Assembly (NCBI GenBank): GCA_022410635.1
Contig: JAJVDF010000869.1
Location: 147,293 to 211,292 of the forward strand
From: Tretioscincus oriximinensis
Lineage: Eukaryota > Chordata > Lepidosauria > Squamata > Gymnophthalmidae
Length of the DNA stretch: 64,000 nucleotides
Direction: 5' to 3'
Of this stretch, positions 1-11,900 are shown in pieces. Position 1 is the first letter of the stretch, and each line of letters starts with the position of its first letter. The notes under the pieces are model-generated. The model worked only from the letters and a program-made list of their open reading frames with translations. It was not told the origin of the DNA and made no database searches. Position numbers and translations under genes: made by a program.

Positions 1-420
1 TCCCCCCTCTTCTCCTCTCCTCTTTTCCTCCCTGCCCTGCCCACTGTCATCTCTGACTCCATTGCATTCAGCTGCACCCATGGGGGTGTCGCCACCCCTG
101 TGCCCCGCCGCCAGCCTTAAGGGTCCCTTGGCAAGGGGGTCGTGGGCCCACCATCTTCCTGGCCCACCTGCCANGTCTGGTTTCCATGTGGGTGCATGTG
201 TGTAAGGTGGCAGGCACAACGCAGGGGGTGTTTCCTGTGCAAAAACCGGCAGTGCTGAGGAGCTTCACTTAAAAAGGTTCAGAGGCTTTGGAAGGAGCCC
301 AAGCAGAGCCCGAAGCCTGTTTTGCATTCGTGGCCAAGGTGGATTCCACCCCTGGCATTTGTGCTGCTTAGTGGTGCATCACCATGAAGGTGGGTGAACC
401 TTCAACTCACCCTTTGTAAT
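1..420. other. No confirmed gene
   Basis: A pyrimidine-rich tract runs to a CAG at 70, followed by an open frame to a TAA near 270 without recognisable similarity. It could be a 3' exon of an upstream gene, but nothing confirms it. Confidence 0.3.
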
Positions 421-560
421 AGATTTTTAATAATGGTTTTAAGCAATTTTTTAGAAGTATCATGTATGTATTTTATTCTATTTTTTATTCTTATTTTTAT
501 TATGATATGGTCAATGGACTAATCATTAAACTTATTAAAAACTCACCCTTTGTGGGGCCT
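421..560 (+). mobile_element. LINE 3'-tail fragment
   Basis: Shares GATATGGTCAATGGACTAAT and flanking AT-rich sequence with 1842-1870, which follows a decayed LINE end. Probably the same family's 3' untranslated tail. Confidence 0.4.
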
Positions 561-564
561 GCCA

Positions 565-1078
565 TAGAACATAAGAACATAAGAAGAGCCATCCTGGATC
601 AGGCCACAGCCCATCAAGTCCAGCATTCTGTGTCACNCAGAGGCCCACCAAATGCACCTGGGCAGCCTGAACAGAGGAAAGCAAAATATGCTCCTGTTCA
701 TGACTCCCTGCAAATGGTATTTCAAGAGTCCAGCCTGTTGCTCCATCCGGGAGCCGACATCCAGACAACTATCCTAGTATCCATTTATACCCTTAGTGTC
801 CATAAACCTGTCTAGTCCTGTCTTGAAACTATCCAAGCTGTTGGCTACTACAACCTCTTCAGGAAGTAAATTCCACAGGCCGATGACCCTCTGGGTGAAA
901 AAATACTTTCCTTTGTCTGTTCTCACTTTTCTACCCAACAGTTTTAAGGAGTGCCCTCTGGTNCTTGTGTTGTGTGATAGAGAAAACATTTTTTCTCTAT
1001 TCACCCTGTCNATCCCATGCATGATTTTGTACACTTCAATCAGATCACCCCTCAAACGTCTCCTTTCAAGGCCGCACC
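565..1078 (-). mobile_element. CR1 LINE 3' end
   Basis: Reverse complement of the CR1 ORF2 C-terminus ([32 protein letters not shown]) followed by the 3' tail that ends CTTATGTTCTTATG. Confidence 0.8.
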
Positions 1079-1164
1079 AGCATGTGGATGAGAGGCCTAT
1101 GTGGCAATATATATCCAGGAATGGCTTTCTTGAAATGACTAGTCATATCTAGACAATTCAACTA

Positions 1165-1900
1165 TTGGCAAAAACTTATACTCACGTCTCCAGACAGACT
1201 GCTGTTCCTCTACCTGCAAGAACAAACTACAGTATTAGAAGATCTGTGACATCATGGTTATCAGTTCTGACTGACAAGCTAATCCATCTTGGCTTGCCTT
1301 TACAGTCCCTTGGAGCAATAGGACCTAANGCTAAGGAAGTTTTAAAACAACGTATGGCAGACATAGAATCACAAAACGATATAGCGGCAGTAGCACAAGC
1401 TAAAGCAATTCCCTATTTAACTGCCTGTAAACAGCAAGTAAGGCTGGAGAGCTGCCTGATGTTCTCTCTACCACTCCATCTGCACCTCCCGAGGTTTGAC
1501 CAGCTTGACACACAGACGACCCCTGGACGATACTTGAAAATCCCCAGTTAAAGAGAGACTTTCTTCCTGTGAGATTAAAGAGACGGCCCGTGTTTTATTA
1601 GTTTGCCCTTTTTACAGTCATATTAGAGAGCGTTATATTTCCCCCCTTTTTGTACCTGGTAAAGTTTTAGATTATAGAGAAAAAGTATTTTGGCTCCTGA
1701 ATGGAAGAGATAAAGTTATTACCAGTTGGGTAGCCTTGTACATCATCCAGGCATTCAGGATACGAGCTGCTAAGATTTAGGGATGGAATTTTAACAGTGA
1801 TTTTAACTTGAATTTGATCTTTTGTGTATCTATTTTATATGATATGGTCAATGGACTAATCATTAATAAACGATTTATTTACTATATCCAGAATCAGGCT
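1165..1900 (+). mobile_element. Decayed LINE ORF C-terminus and 3' UTR
   Basis: Broken frames read AKEVLKQRMADIESQN and later CPFYSHIRERYI.PLFVPGK with KVFWLLNGRDKVITSW, the style of a non-LTR retrotransposon C-terminal Cys/His region. Family not determined. Confidence 0.4.
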
Positions 1901-1974
1901 CAGTGTGGCAAGGGCCTTGGTTTCACTAGCCTCTTGCTGGGAATAGCAATCTAGCTAGCTTCCAAAGCCACTAG

Positions 1975-2340
1975 AGATGCCAGATGTAAACAGTAACAAA
2001 CTGCCAGCTTCCTGTTTCTGTACTTCCTGATATAATTTCTGGTTCCTGTTTCATGGGTCTTAGTTGTATTTTGCCTGCTTTTCTACACTGTTTTGCCCAA
2101 TAGTTTTCTCAAAGCTGGCAGTAGCACAGAGCAGTTGTGGTGCTGGTGCCAGGTCTGCTGGGAGCTGTAGTCTGAGCAATGGGCAGCCTCTTCTGCCCAG
2201 CCTNCATGGGGCCCTGCCCTGTGGACTACAGCTACCAGTCTGCACCACAGCTAGCCCTGGGAGGGAGGAAGCTTTGTTAGCTAATCTGTTCCCAGTGCTG
2301 CCACAGAAAACATTTTTGCTGCTTACAGGAAGTAGGTTGG
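1975..2340 (+). repeat. Unclassified dispersed repeat R1
   Basis: Contains TGCCTGCTTTTCTACACTG and a GCAAAAATGTTTCC-type end shared by 24645-25070, 31660-32100, 41128-41425, 52070-52180 and 55985-56060. About 400 bp long, no coding potential, ends not resolved. Confidence 0.55.
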
Positions 2341-2499
2341 CCCATCTATATCCCTTGGTTGNCTTCCTTTAAGGGTAGAAGCATGCCTTGCTTTTGTAGG
2401 GTTTTTGAAACAGTAGAGATCCCTTCTCACACTCCCAAGGCAGCAGCTGTTCCTGAAAAGCTCTACTATTTGTGATCTGGGCCATGAGTCAGTAACCTC

Positions 2500-3280
2500 T
2501 AGACTAGGCTTCTGCAATGAGCTCTACAGAGGGCTACCCTTGAAGACAGTCCAGAGGCTGGAACAAGTGCAGAATGCAGTAGTTCAACTGCTGATGGGAA
2601 TATGAGGCCACCAAACACACATTGTGCCTGTCTAGGATTACCACATAGCAAAGGATAGGAATCTGCAGCTTTAATCAACGTGGAAGGAAGCGATTTTCAC
2701 TGTGTGCAATTTGGGCCTGGAAGAGGAGAAGTAGGAAATCATTTTCTCAAACCTGTTAAAGTTACAAATTCCTATGCCAGTCTTAAAGAGACTGTATGGA
2801 TCCCCTGATGAGCCCAATTCAAGGTGCTGATATTGATTTATAATGTCCTAAAGAAAAGGAGCCACGTTAACCCCATATAAACCTGCCTGTGAGCGAAGAT
2901 CTCAAAATGGTGGCCTTCATTTTCACTGTACATAGTATACAAATTCAATAAAGTAAATTCATTTGAAAAAATAGTAATAAAAATAATTCCTCCTTCATAC
3001 AATTCTAGTTCTCTTGGAGGTGTGAGGCTCTGAGGTCACGTGTGAGGGCCTCCTCTGTGGTGGCTCCCTGGTTTTGGAATAGGGTCCCAGTAGAGGCATG
3101 CTAGGTGTTCCCAGGGGCCTTTCACTCTTAATTCCTGAAACTATACTGCTCAAAACAATTAAGGGAACACTTAATTGGGAATATAACAGTGTATTTTTCC
3201 CTTAATTGTTTTGAGCAGTATAGTTTTCAGGGTGGGAAGAAGGGATGGTGGAATAAATAAGGTTTTTAAAAATGTCTTTT
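2500..3280 (+). mobile_element. L2-type LINE fragment
   Basis: Decayed L2 ORF2 C-terminus (GLPLKT.. / VAAP.LW-type frames) ending in GGTGGAATAAATAAGG. It is interrupted by the 81-bp MITE at 3142-3222. Confidence 0.55.
3142..3222. mobile_element. Tc1/mariner-type mini-MITE
   Basis: Perfect 26-bp inverted arms (3142-3167 and 3197-3222) beginning TATACTGCTCAAAAC, with TA at the edges. Only about 29 bp lie between the arms. The TACTGCTCAAAA terminus is typical of Tc1-like elements in several vertebrates. Confidence 0.75.
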
Positions 3281-3739
3281 TCTGTAGTGATCCTCTTTGA
3301 GGAGTGGGATAGAACGAATGAATAAATAAATATTTATTGCACTTAATTATTATTTATTATAAACACAAATAAATAACATAAATAAGATGTGTGGACAAAA
3401 GAAAGAAATCTGGATCTGCCTCGTGGGGGAAACAGGCCCATGGCAAACCATTGAGGTTTCCATAGCATCTGTCACCATGACGACAGAGCCAGTTTGCTTG
3501 GTAATAAAAAGGAACATTTCGGGCCTGGTCCTTATCTGACTCACAGGCTTCTTTGGTGACTTTAGACCTTCTCCTCATCTAAATCCATTCTGCTGACTCT
3601 ATCCCAGGACAATAAATGCATTTGACTCCTGAATTACTTTTATATCTGTCCTGCCAGGGCTGTGATAGTGATGCTGCAGAGGTTCAGCCTCTGTTTAAAG
3701 GAGATGGTATGGTAGCATTTGGGGCTAGCAGAAGTCCAG

Positions 3740-5480
3740 GAGCAAAGTGACACCATGGTTTTTATTTATTTATTTCAGGTCAAAAGCATTGTATTCCAGC
3801 AGAACAGACCATAAAGGTTAAACATGCAAGTTAAATTTAGAACAGCAGTTATCGAATCGATAGAATAGGAGAACTGGGTAAGATGATGTCAATAGCACGA
3901 TAAAACTCAATCGCTTTTGACCAAAAGCAGGCTGCAGTTAAACTGCATTATCTGTAGAACAAGGCATAGCACGCCATTGTGGACAGGTGTATGGGTTGTC
4001 TGCTTACCTCTCCGTTCACATAAAATGGTTGAGTCTGGAGAGTTGCATTTTTCAAGATTATCTTTCAGTATAGCAGGACTGCTTGTAGACCTTAGGGATT
4101 TCCATGTTGCCCTTCTTGATTTGCACCAGGGGGAAGGTTCCTGAGGGGGACCACCCAGTTTTAGCATCCATCCAAAGCATAGTATTTTTATCTATATATA
4201 TTCCCGGAGTCATAATAGTCCCTGAAGGTTCTTTGATTGGACAATATTTGGACCAATCCCAGGGCCTGGAGTGATGTCATCAACATTCTAAATCCCATTG
4301 AGCCCAATCGCAGGAACAGGAAAGAAATCATTTCTGTCCATCCCCCAAGTCACAGACAAATCCCCCCCCTTCCTAGTCTCCAGTGTATTTGATGTGGAGG
4401 TCCTTCTGCATTGAACGGGGGCACTGAGTGGCAGTGTCTGGAACAGTCTCCGGCTGACATGTTCTGAACAAAAAGAGCCTGGGGAAGGCAGCCATGCCAA
4501 CTAGCTGATCCTGGTAGGGTGCACAAGCATTGCAGATACAACCCAGCTAGGACCAGTGATGATGGCTGGAACTGACAGCTTTTCCTGTGAAGTTGACGCC
4601 TGTCGCTTGCTTCCCCGTAGGAACACAAAATCTCTTGCCTGGAACCTCCAAAGGGAAAGACGCTGTGGAAGGAGACACGAAAAGAGCTGATAGAGGCAGA
4701 CAGTATGTATTATGCCAAATTTCTGGGGGGCCCCATCTTCTGCATCCCCCATAACCAAGGGCTGATAGAGCAGTTCTAGTGCCTTCCGTGGTCACAGTTC
4801 CAAATTTAGACATTTCTTTAGGCACGGGATGGCCTGCTGTAAGGCCAATTAGGCAAAAACTCCTTCTATATATAAAATAAAACGGTTATCAAAGAGTCCA
4901 ACATTCTGAGGTATAATGACCACTGACAGGGCTTGGAACTTGGCACCCTCCAGAGAGAAACGGATGAAGATTAGCAGGGAAGAAGAAAGACCCAAGAAAG
5001 GGAAGAAAGAAAGAATGAAGAGAGGAAGGGAGGAAAAAGGAAGGAAGGAAGGGAACAAAGGAAGGAATGGAAGAAAGAAGAAAGGGAAGGAAGATAAGGA
5101 AGAATAAAAGGAGGAAGGAATGGAAAACAAAAAGGAAAACAGAAAGAAAGAAGGAGCGAAAGAAAAAAAGCAAGAGAAAGAGAAATGGGAGGCGGCAAGG
5201 GAGGATGGGAGAGGGTGGTAAAGACCTGAATGGGCGCAATGGGGAGGAGGAGCTGGGGCCTCTTGCATTACCATAATGCAATGGGCTGATTTGACTAGGT
5301 CCAGCTCAGAAGCATCTTAGGATTTTACCAGCTCCAGAGCTGCCTCTGGCCTTGCGCAGGGACACTGTTGTGTTTCCCAGGAGAGGCTCTAGGATCAGCT
5401 CGAATCCATCACCAGCTACACAAAGTCAATCCCAGAGCATAAAAGCTCAGGCCACAGGTCTAGTCNCCTAGTGAACGGAC
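3740..5480 (-). repeat. Unclassified decayed repeat with remnant coding frames
   Basis: The segment around 4180-4330 recurs at 59580-59750, so it is dispersed. The minus strand has overlapping broken frames, 4288-4825 (for example LPSPGSFCSEHVSRRLFQTL and GDAEDGAPQKFGIIHTVC). It is split by a purine tract at 4972-5200. Probably part of a retroelement; identity unknown. Confidence 0.4.
4972..5200 (+). repeat. Polypurine (GGAA/GAAA) tract
   Basis: About 230 bp with almost only A and G on the plus strand. It gives spurious long frames on both strands. Confidence 0.85.
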
Positions 5481-5783
5481 CCCTTGGGCCACTTGCTTCC
5501 CTAGATTTAGTGCTGTGACTGTCCATGATTTTATTCCCCCTGGAAATAGAATCAGGAGACAAACCAGGAATCTTCTGTCTGCAGCGGGAGGCTTTGGCCC
5601 TGAGCGATGCCCCTTTCTTCAGCAGTGCCCATGCCTGGCCCAGCTGCCCTGTGGCCTGAAGGGAAATCTCCAGGACAGCTCTTAGTCCCAATGCAGGACG
5701 GGAGTTTCATGGCATTCCCCATGGGGGTGGTGGGGGTCTGTTCTGGTGCATTTCCCACTAATCTCTCTGTTGTCGTCGGGCAG

Positions 5784-5941
5784 GTAGCTTGGATAGCGAC
5801 CCAGGCAGCAGCACTGAGGAGGAAGATGAGGAAGGCCTCGGCTCAGGGGACGCCCCCACTCCGCTCACGGAGTTCCAGGCCTTCAAGCGAGAAGCCGCTG
5901 CCAAGATCCTGATAGCAGGAGGGGAGTCTCCCGGTGAAAAG
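5784..5941 (+). CDS. KIFC2: KIFC2 exon (first one found)
   Basis: Acceptor GGGCAG before 5784 and donor AAG|GTGACC after 5941. Starts with two bases of a split codon and ends in phase 0, matching the next exon. Encodes an acidic stretch ([14 protein letters not shown]) then [16 protein letters not shown]. It has the character of the acidic N-terminal region of KIFC2. This is the weakest exon call because conservation there is low. Confidence 0.65.
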
Positions 5942-8900
5942 GTGACCAGCCCCTTTCCTGTCCAAAGCGGGGGACAGGCGCCTACTAAGGACTCAACTGG
6001 TTTCTTTTCAAATTTGCACCTTGCCTTTTTTGCAAGGCNTTAAGAGGCTGGAAATGATTTCTGTCTGGGCCACAGTCCCCCTGTAGCCCAGCACTCTGTC
6101 TCACACAGACAGAATTGCCCTAGGACAGCCTCAAGCAGGAGAAGGCAAAATCCTCACCTGTTCTTGACTTCCTGCAAATGGTCTTTCAGGAATCCTGCCT
6201 GTTGCTTTACCCTAATAGCCCTCGATGGACCTGTCTTCTATGAATTTGTACAATCCTATCTTGAAGCTATTCAGGATGCTACCTATCACCACCTCTTTTG
6301 GAAGTAAATTCCACAGGCAGATGATCCTCTGGGTAAAAAAAGACCTTGTTTGTTCTGTCTCTTCTCCCCATCAGCTTTAAGGGGTGCTCTCTAGTCCTAG
6401 TGTTGTGTGAGGGAAAATATTTTGTTCTATTCANCTTGTCCTTTCCGTGCATTTCTGTCAACTTCAATTTCTGTCAATTTCTGTACACTTCAATTAGATC
6501 ACCTCTTAACCACTGTCTTTCGAGGCTGAAGAGGCCCAGATGTTGCACCGTGATTTTGTAAGGGACTTTGTTCCAGCCTCTTGATCTTAGATGCCCTTTT
6601 CTGCACTTTCTCTAGTTCCACAATATCTTTTCTGAGATGTGGTGAGCAGAATTGTACAGCAAAATGCGAAAGCAACTGTATCCCCCCCNAAAAAAGCCAC
6701 TAAACATATAAATAAATCTTATATGTGACAAGACCAAAAATAACTCAGTGCGTAATATAATAAAGACAAACATAACAAAAAAGATAAATATCCCCTCCAA
6801 CGCTTATACATATATACAAAAGTCTATGCAAAACAATAATTACCAGAGATAGGCATCATAAAATGGGTAAAATAATACAAATATCCATGTTGTCAGCCAA
6901 TATGCATAGGGTGGAATTTTGTATATGTTTGTCTTTATTATATTATGCACTAAATTATTTTTGGTCTTGTCACATATAAGGTAGTATACTGTATATGTTC
7001 AGTAGCTTTTTTTGAGAGGATACATTTGCTTTCACATTTTGCTGAGCTTTACTCTGGGTCTCCCAGCTTGGATTGTTGAATGAGCAGAATTGTACACCGT
7101 ATTCCAAATGTGGTCTCGCCACAGATTTACAAAGAGACAAAATAAGCCTTGCTGACTTGTTTTTGATTCCTTTCTCAATTATCTCTAACATTGAATTTTC
7201 TTTTTTCACTGCTGCTGCACACTAGGTTGACACCTTCATTGAGCTGTCCTCAATTAAGAGGTCTGCCCAGTGTGGAGCAGCACTGAAAAAATCAAAGTCC
7301 GTGTTAGGGATAATTAGAAAGGGAATTGAAAATGGGTTGGCAAGGGTATTTTGCCTCTTTTTACCCCAACAGCCCAAGGTCCCTTTCTTGCTCTGTTACA
7401 GAAAGCCTTTTATTCCCATTAGTTGATAGGAATAATATCCAATGTTGAATGTTTTAGACAACCTATTAGTTGTGTGGCAATAATAATGTTTATTTATAAT
7501 ACTCTTTTTACCATCTAGTCCAGCATTCTGCCTCACACAGAAGCCCACCAATTGCAGAAAAAGACAAAATCTTCAACTGTTCTCAACTCTTGGAATAGGG
7601 ACCTGCCATTCACATGCTAGTGTAGACTATGGCAGGCCCCAAATGGGACCTGCCATGGTTTTCACTGGCATGTGGATAAGCCACGTGGGGCCTGCCATAG
7701 ACTACATTAGCCCACTAGTTACACCTGGACAGTTGACTGGAACAAAAGGCAAATTCTTCACCTGTTCTCCATGCCCTGCAAATGGCATTTCAGGAATCTT
7801 GCCTGTTGCTCCATCTCGGAGGCAGCATCCAGACATCCATCCTAGCAGCTATTTAAACCCTTGGTGTACATGAACTTGTCTATTCCTATCTTAAAGCTAT
7901 CTAGGCTGTTAGCTCCCATCACCTCTTCTGGAAGTAAATTCCAAAGGCCGATGACCTTCTGAGTGAAAAAGTACTTTGTTGTGGAGAAATCAACAAAACC
8001 CAACCATAGACACCATGTGAAGTAGGTGGACGCTGAGAGAGTCCTAAAGAATTGTGACTAGCCCAAGGCCACCCAACTGGCTTCCTGGAGGTGTGTGGAA
8101 CTGATCCAGGAGGCTTCCAGATAAGAGTCCAGCTGTGAGAACTTTGTTACAGAATAAACACCTGGACAAGTTATAGCAGCTCTAGAAGTGATTTACTGTC
8201 AACTCCTGAAGGCTCCAAGTTGTGTCTGCAGAGACCAGCCCGCCAAGAAGCAGCCCTATTTATACAATCTGGTGGCCAATCACTGCCCTTTATTTTCCCA
8301 CCGAAAATAACTGTGGAAATAAACATTCAAATATTTTCTCTCAAAAAAAACCCCAGGCATAGAATAAGTTCAAACATGACATCAGACCATAATCATAACT
8401 ATATACATACATAAGAACATAAGAGGAGCCCTGTTGAATGGGGCTGGATCCCATCTAGTCTAGCATTCTGTTTCACACAGAGGGCTGCCAGTTGCACCTG
8501 GGAAATTGAATGGAACAGAAGGCAAAATCTTCACCTATTCTCGACGCCCTTCAAAAGGCATTTCAGGAATCCTGCCTGTTGTTCCATCTCGGAGTAGCTG
8601 TTTATACCCATGGCTTCCATGAACTTGCGTAAAGCTATTCAGGCTGCTAGCTACTACCACCTCTAGTGGAAGTGCATTCCATAGGCCAATGACCCTGTGG
8701 GTGAAAAAATACTTCTCTTTGTCTGTCCTCACTCTTCTGCCCATCAATTTCAAGGAAGGCNCCCAATTCCTCGTGTTGTGTGACAGAGAAAATATTTTTT
8801 CTCTATTCACCTTATCCATCCCATGCATGATTTTATACACCTCAGTTTGGTCTCCTCTCAAATGCCATCTTTCGAGGCTGAAAAGGCCCAGACGTTGCAG

Positions 8901-11900
8901 CCAGACTTCATAATCTACAGCATGACAGATCCTCTGACACCAGCACTCTAACCACTGCACCAAACTGTCTGTGGTGGATGCAGGCAGAGGAAAGCTGGTG
9001 CAAAAGCCACAGTATCTATCTACAGGAGAGCGCTGGTGTTTTGTGTGGCCCCTTTTAGAGCTTGGGGCTCACTTTCTTTTCTCTTCCTCTCTTCTCTCTG
9101 CCTGCCCTGCTCCCCTTNTCCTGCTTCATGCTGGCCCTTCGGGTATTGCTCTAGGCCATGGAGTCACCATTGCTGTCGGTCATGACCCTGCTCCTCTCCT
9201 TCCTGGAGCATTATTCCCAGATGCAGCAGCTGCAGGACAGGGCTGGCCAGTATCGCTCCCGCCTGCGCAAGGAAGAGAGCCGGCAGCGACAGCAGCTGCG
9301 AGGCCTCAAGAGGGCCTATAGGCAGCGTGTGAAGGACAAGCTCAGCCTCATCGAGAGCCTGGAAGGCGTCGTCTTGGAGCAGCAAGGCCTCTTGGAGAAG
9401 ATGCATGAAGGTGAGTCCAGGTACCCTTCTCCCAGCAGGGTCCAAGGCTCTGTGAGGTTGGCATTTTTATCAAAACCTTTAGATATGGTCAGCGGTGCTG
9501 ATTTGAAGTAGAGAACCTAAGAGAAGCCCTGCTGAAGGGGGACACAGAGGACCAACTAGTCCAGCACTGTTTCATACAGTGGCCCACCAGTGGCCCCTGA
9601 GCATCAAAACCTTCGCCTGCTCTCAACGCTTGGAATAGGGACTTCCCATTCACATGCTGATCTAGACTATGGCAGGGCCATCAACATGGTGTGAGGATGA
9701 GCCAAATGGGGTCTGATATAATCTGTATTGGCTATGTAGGCTGAACCTAAGAGGAGCCCTTCTAGACTAGGCTGACCAGATGACCCCTTTGGGGGAGGAA
9801 ACCTCAGTTTTGGGGTGTCTATCCAGCCCTCCTGGGTGGGGGAGACAATTATAAAAATAATTCATTGCACCAACACTGTGGGGCTCTGGCAACTGGGGCC
9901 AGTTCCTGAAGGGAGTCTCCCTTCAGTAAAAAAAAATAAAAAATGCAAATTTATTGCACGCTTTGAAAATTTTTCACACCCTTTGCAGGTTTCTCGGGCA
10001 GGAATTTTAGAGAGATATGCATGCTGGTCTGTGATTTGCATATTCATGAATATACAAAAGCATGAATATTAATTGCCCCAGTTTGGGCCTCAGAAAATCT
10101 GGTCAGTCTATTCTAGTCCAGTCTTCTGTCTCACCCAGTGGCCCACCCATTGCACCTGTGCATCTCAAGCAGAAGGAGAAGGCAGGTGGTTGGATTGGAG
10201 GGAGAGAGGTTATGGTTCTTTTTTAAATGTTTTACTAATGTAAAACATTTAAAAGAGCTGAATAACTATGTATGCTCAGTAACACATTGATAAGCTATAA
10301 TATCAACATTCCAGGGATCCCANGGGAAATGTGCTGCTTGGTAGACACTGAAGGTCATACCTTTTCAGCTGAAAAATCCAACAGGACCAGTGGTGAAGAG
10401 TGGGATAGAAATCATTTTATGTAAATAAATAAGTAAATAAACAAATAAACTGCTGGCTCTTATCTTCCTCACCCAGGTTCAAAGCTGCCTTCCTCTGGCT
10501 TGCCCTGCCCTGTCACCCCAGTGGGCGTGCACCAACTGGTGGAGTCCGTCAGTGCCCTGCAAGGGGAGAGGAATCAGCTGGTGGAGGAAGTGACCGGTCT
10601 CAGGCAAGAGGCAGACGTGCGGGAGAAGGAGAAGCAACAGCTGGCTGTAAACTTCTGCCAGCAGGTGAGCCCAAAGATGGGGGGGGCTGACTTAGGGTAG
10701 CCAAAGAGAACTGGGGGACCTTGCAAAAATTTCTGGGCTTCTGCAGGCCTTAGGAAGACCTGCAGGCCCCATTTCAAGCTGTGGCTCGGGGCTTTGGTTA
10801 GTGATGCCTTCCTTGAACTTGGCACTGCTAACCTTGAGACTAGGCTTTGACCATGTGCTTTGACTTTCTTTCTGCTAGATTCAAGGCCTGAAGCAGCAGT
10901 TGCAAGATCGGGAAGAGGAGCTGGCGCGACTTCGCCTGGGCACGGTGAGGCCTGGGCACTGGGAGAGGAGGAGGTGTCTACCTGACTATGGGCATGGCAA
11001 GGGTCAGGTTGGCCAGCCTGAGCAGAGTTGCAGAGCGTGGCCGTACGCGCATGACTTCAAGCCACAGGTGAATGCTAAACCCTCCCGGGGCTTTTATTCC
11101 TCAGGGCATCACAGATTCTGAGAAGCGGATCTACAGCCTGACCGTGGAGAATGAGGGCTTGAAGCAGAGCCTGAGCATCACCCAAGGGCTCTTGCAGCAA
11201 CTCCACAGCATCCCCCCACGGCCCCCTGCATCGCTGGCCAAGGTGAGGCACCTTAATAGCCATTTATTTATTTGCATTTTTATAGTGCCCCTATACCTGA
11301 AGGTCTCAGGGTGTTTAACAATAAGAAACAGAATTAACTTGTTAAAAAAAACAGTTTCAAAGAAATAATTGTGTTAGTCCAGTAGAAAGCCCAACAAAGG
11401 GGCTAGTAGCACTTAGAGAATAACAGGAGAAAAGTGGGTGGCAAAAGCTTTCGTCGACACGTCTACGTGCACCTGAAGAAGTAGACGTCTCTACCAAAGC
11501 TTACGCCACCCACTTTTCTCCTGTTGGTCTCTAAGTGCTACTAGCCCCTTTGCTGAAAGAAAACCAGCGTCGTGCAGTAAGGATGAGAGAGCTACTTTTT
11601 TCAGTCAAAAGCCAGACTAAAGATCTTTAGTGATTTCCTGAATGAACACGATGATGGTGATATACGCACCTCATATAGAACCTCTGATCCTAGCTTCTGA
11701 TACTGACTTCTGGTGCTGCATTTGTAAAAAGACAGCACTATCTTATGCCTCTTGTTCCTAAGCTGGCTGGCTACTGAACCAAAAAGCAACATGGAGAAAG
11801 AAAAAAGGGGAGGGGACTAAAGGAAGCCTATCCAAATCCTACACTGCAAATCCCAGAAAACCTACATTATTTTCCCTTAAAGGAAACGTACACTAATAAT

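Noticed and set aside
71..270. Possible exon after a pyrimidine tract and CAG
   Set aside because: 66 open codons with no recognisable similarity and no second splice site; not enough to call.
462..815. Open frame starting MYVFYSIFYSYFYYD, reminiscent of the KIFC2 N-terminus
   Set aside because: The DNA matches an AT-rich LINE tail repeated at 1842-1870, and there is no suitable phase-1 donor. The resemblance comes from TTTTAT-type codons.
4849..5281. Serine/phenylalanine/leucine-rich minus-strand frames
   Set aside because: Translation of the complement of a polypurine tract.
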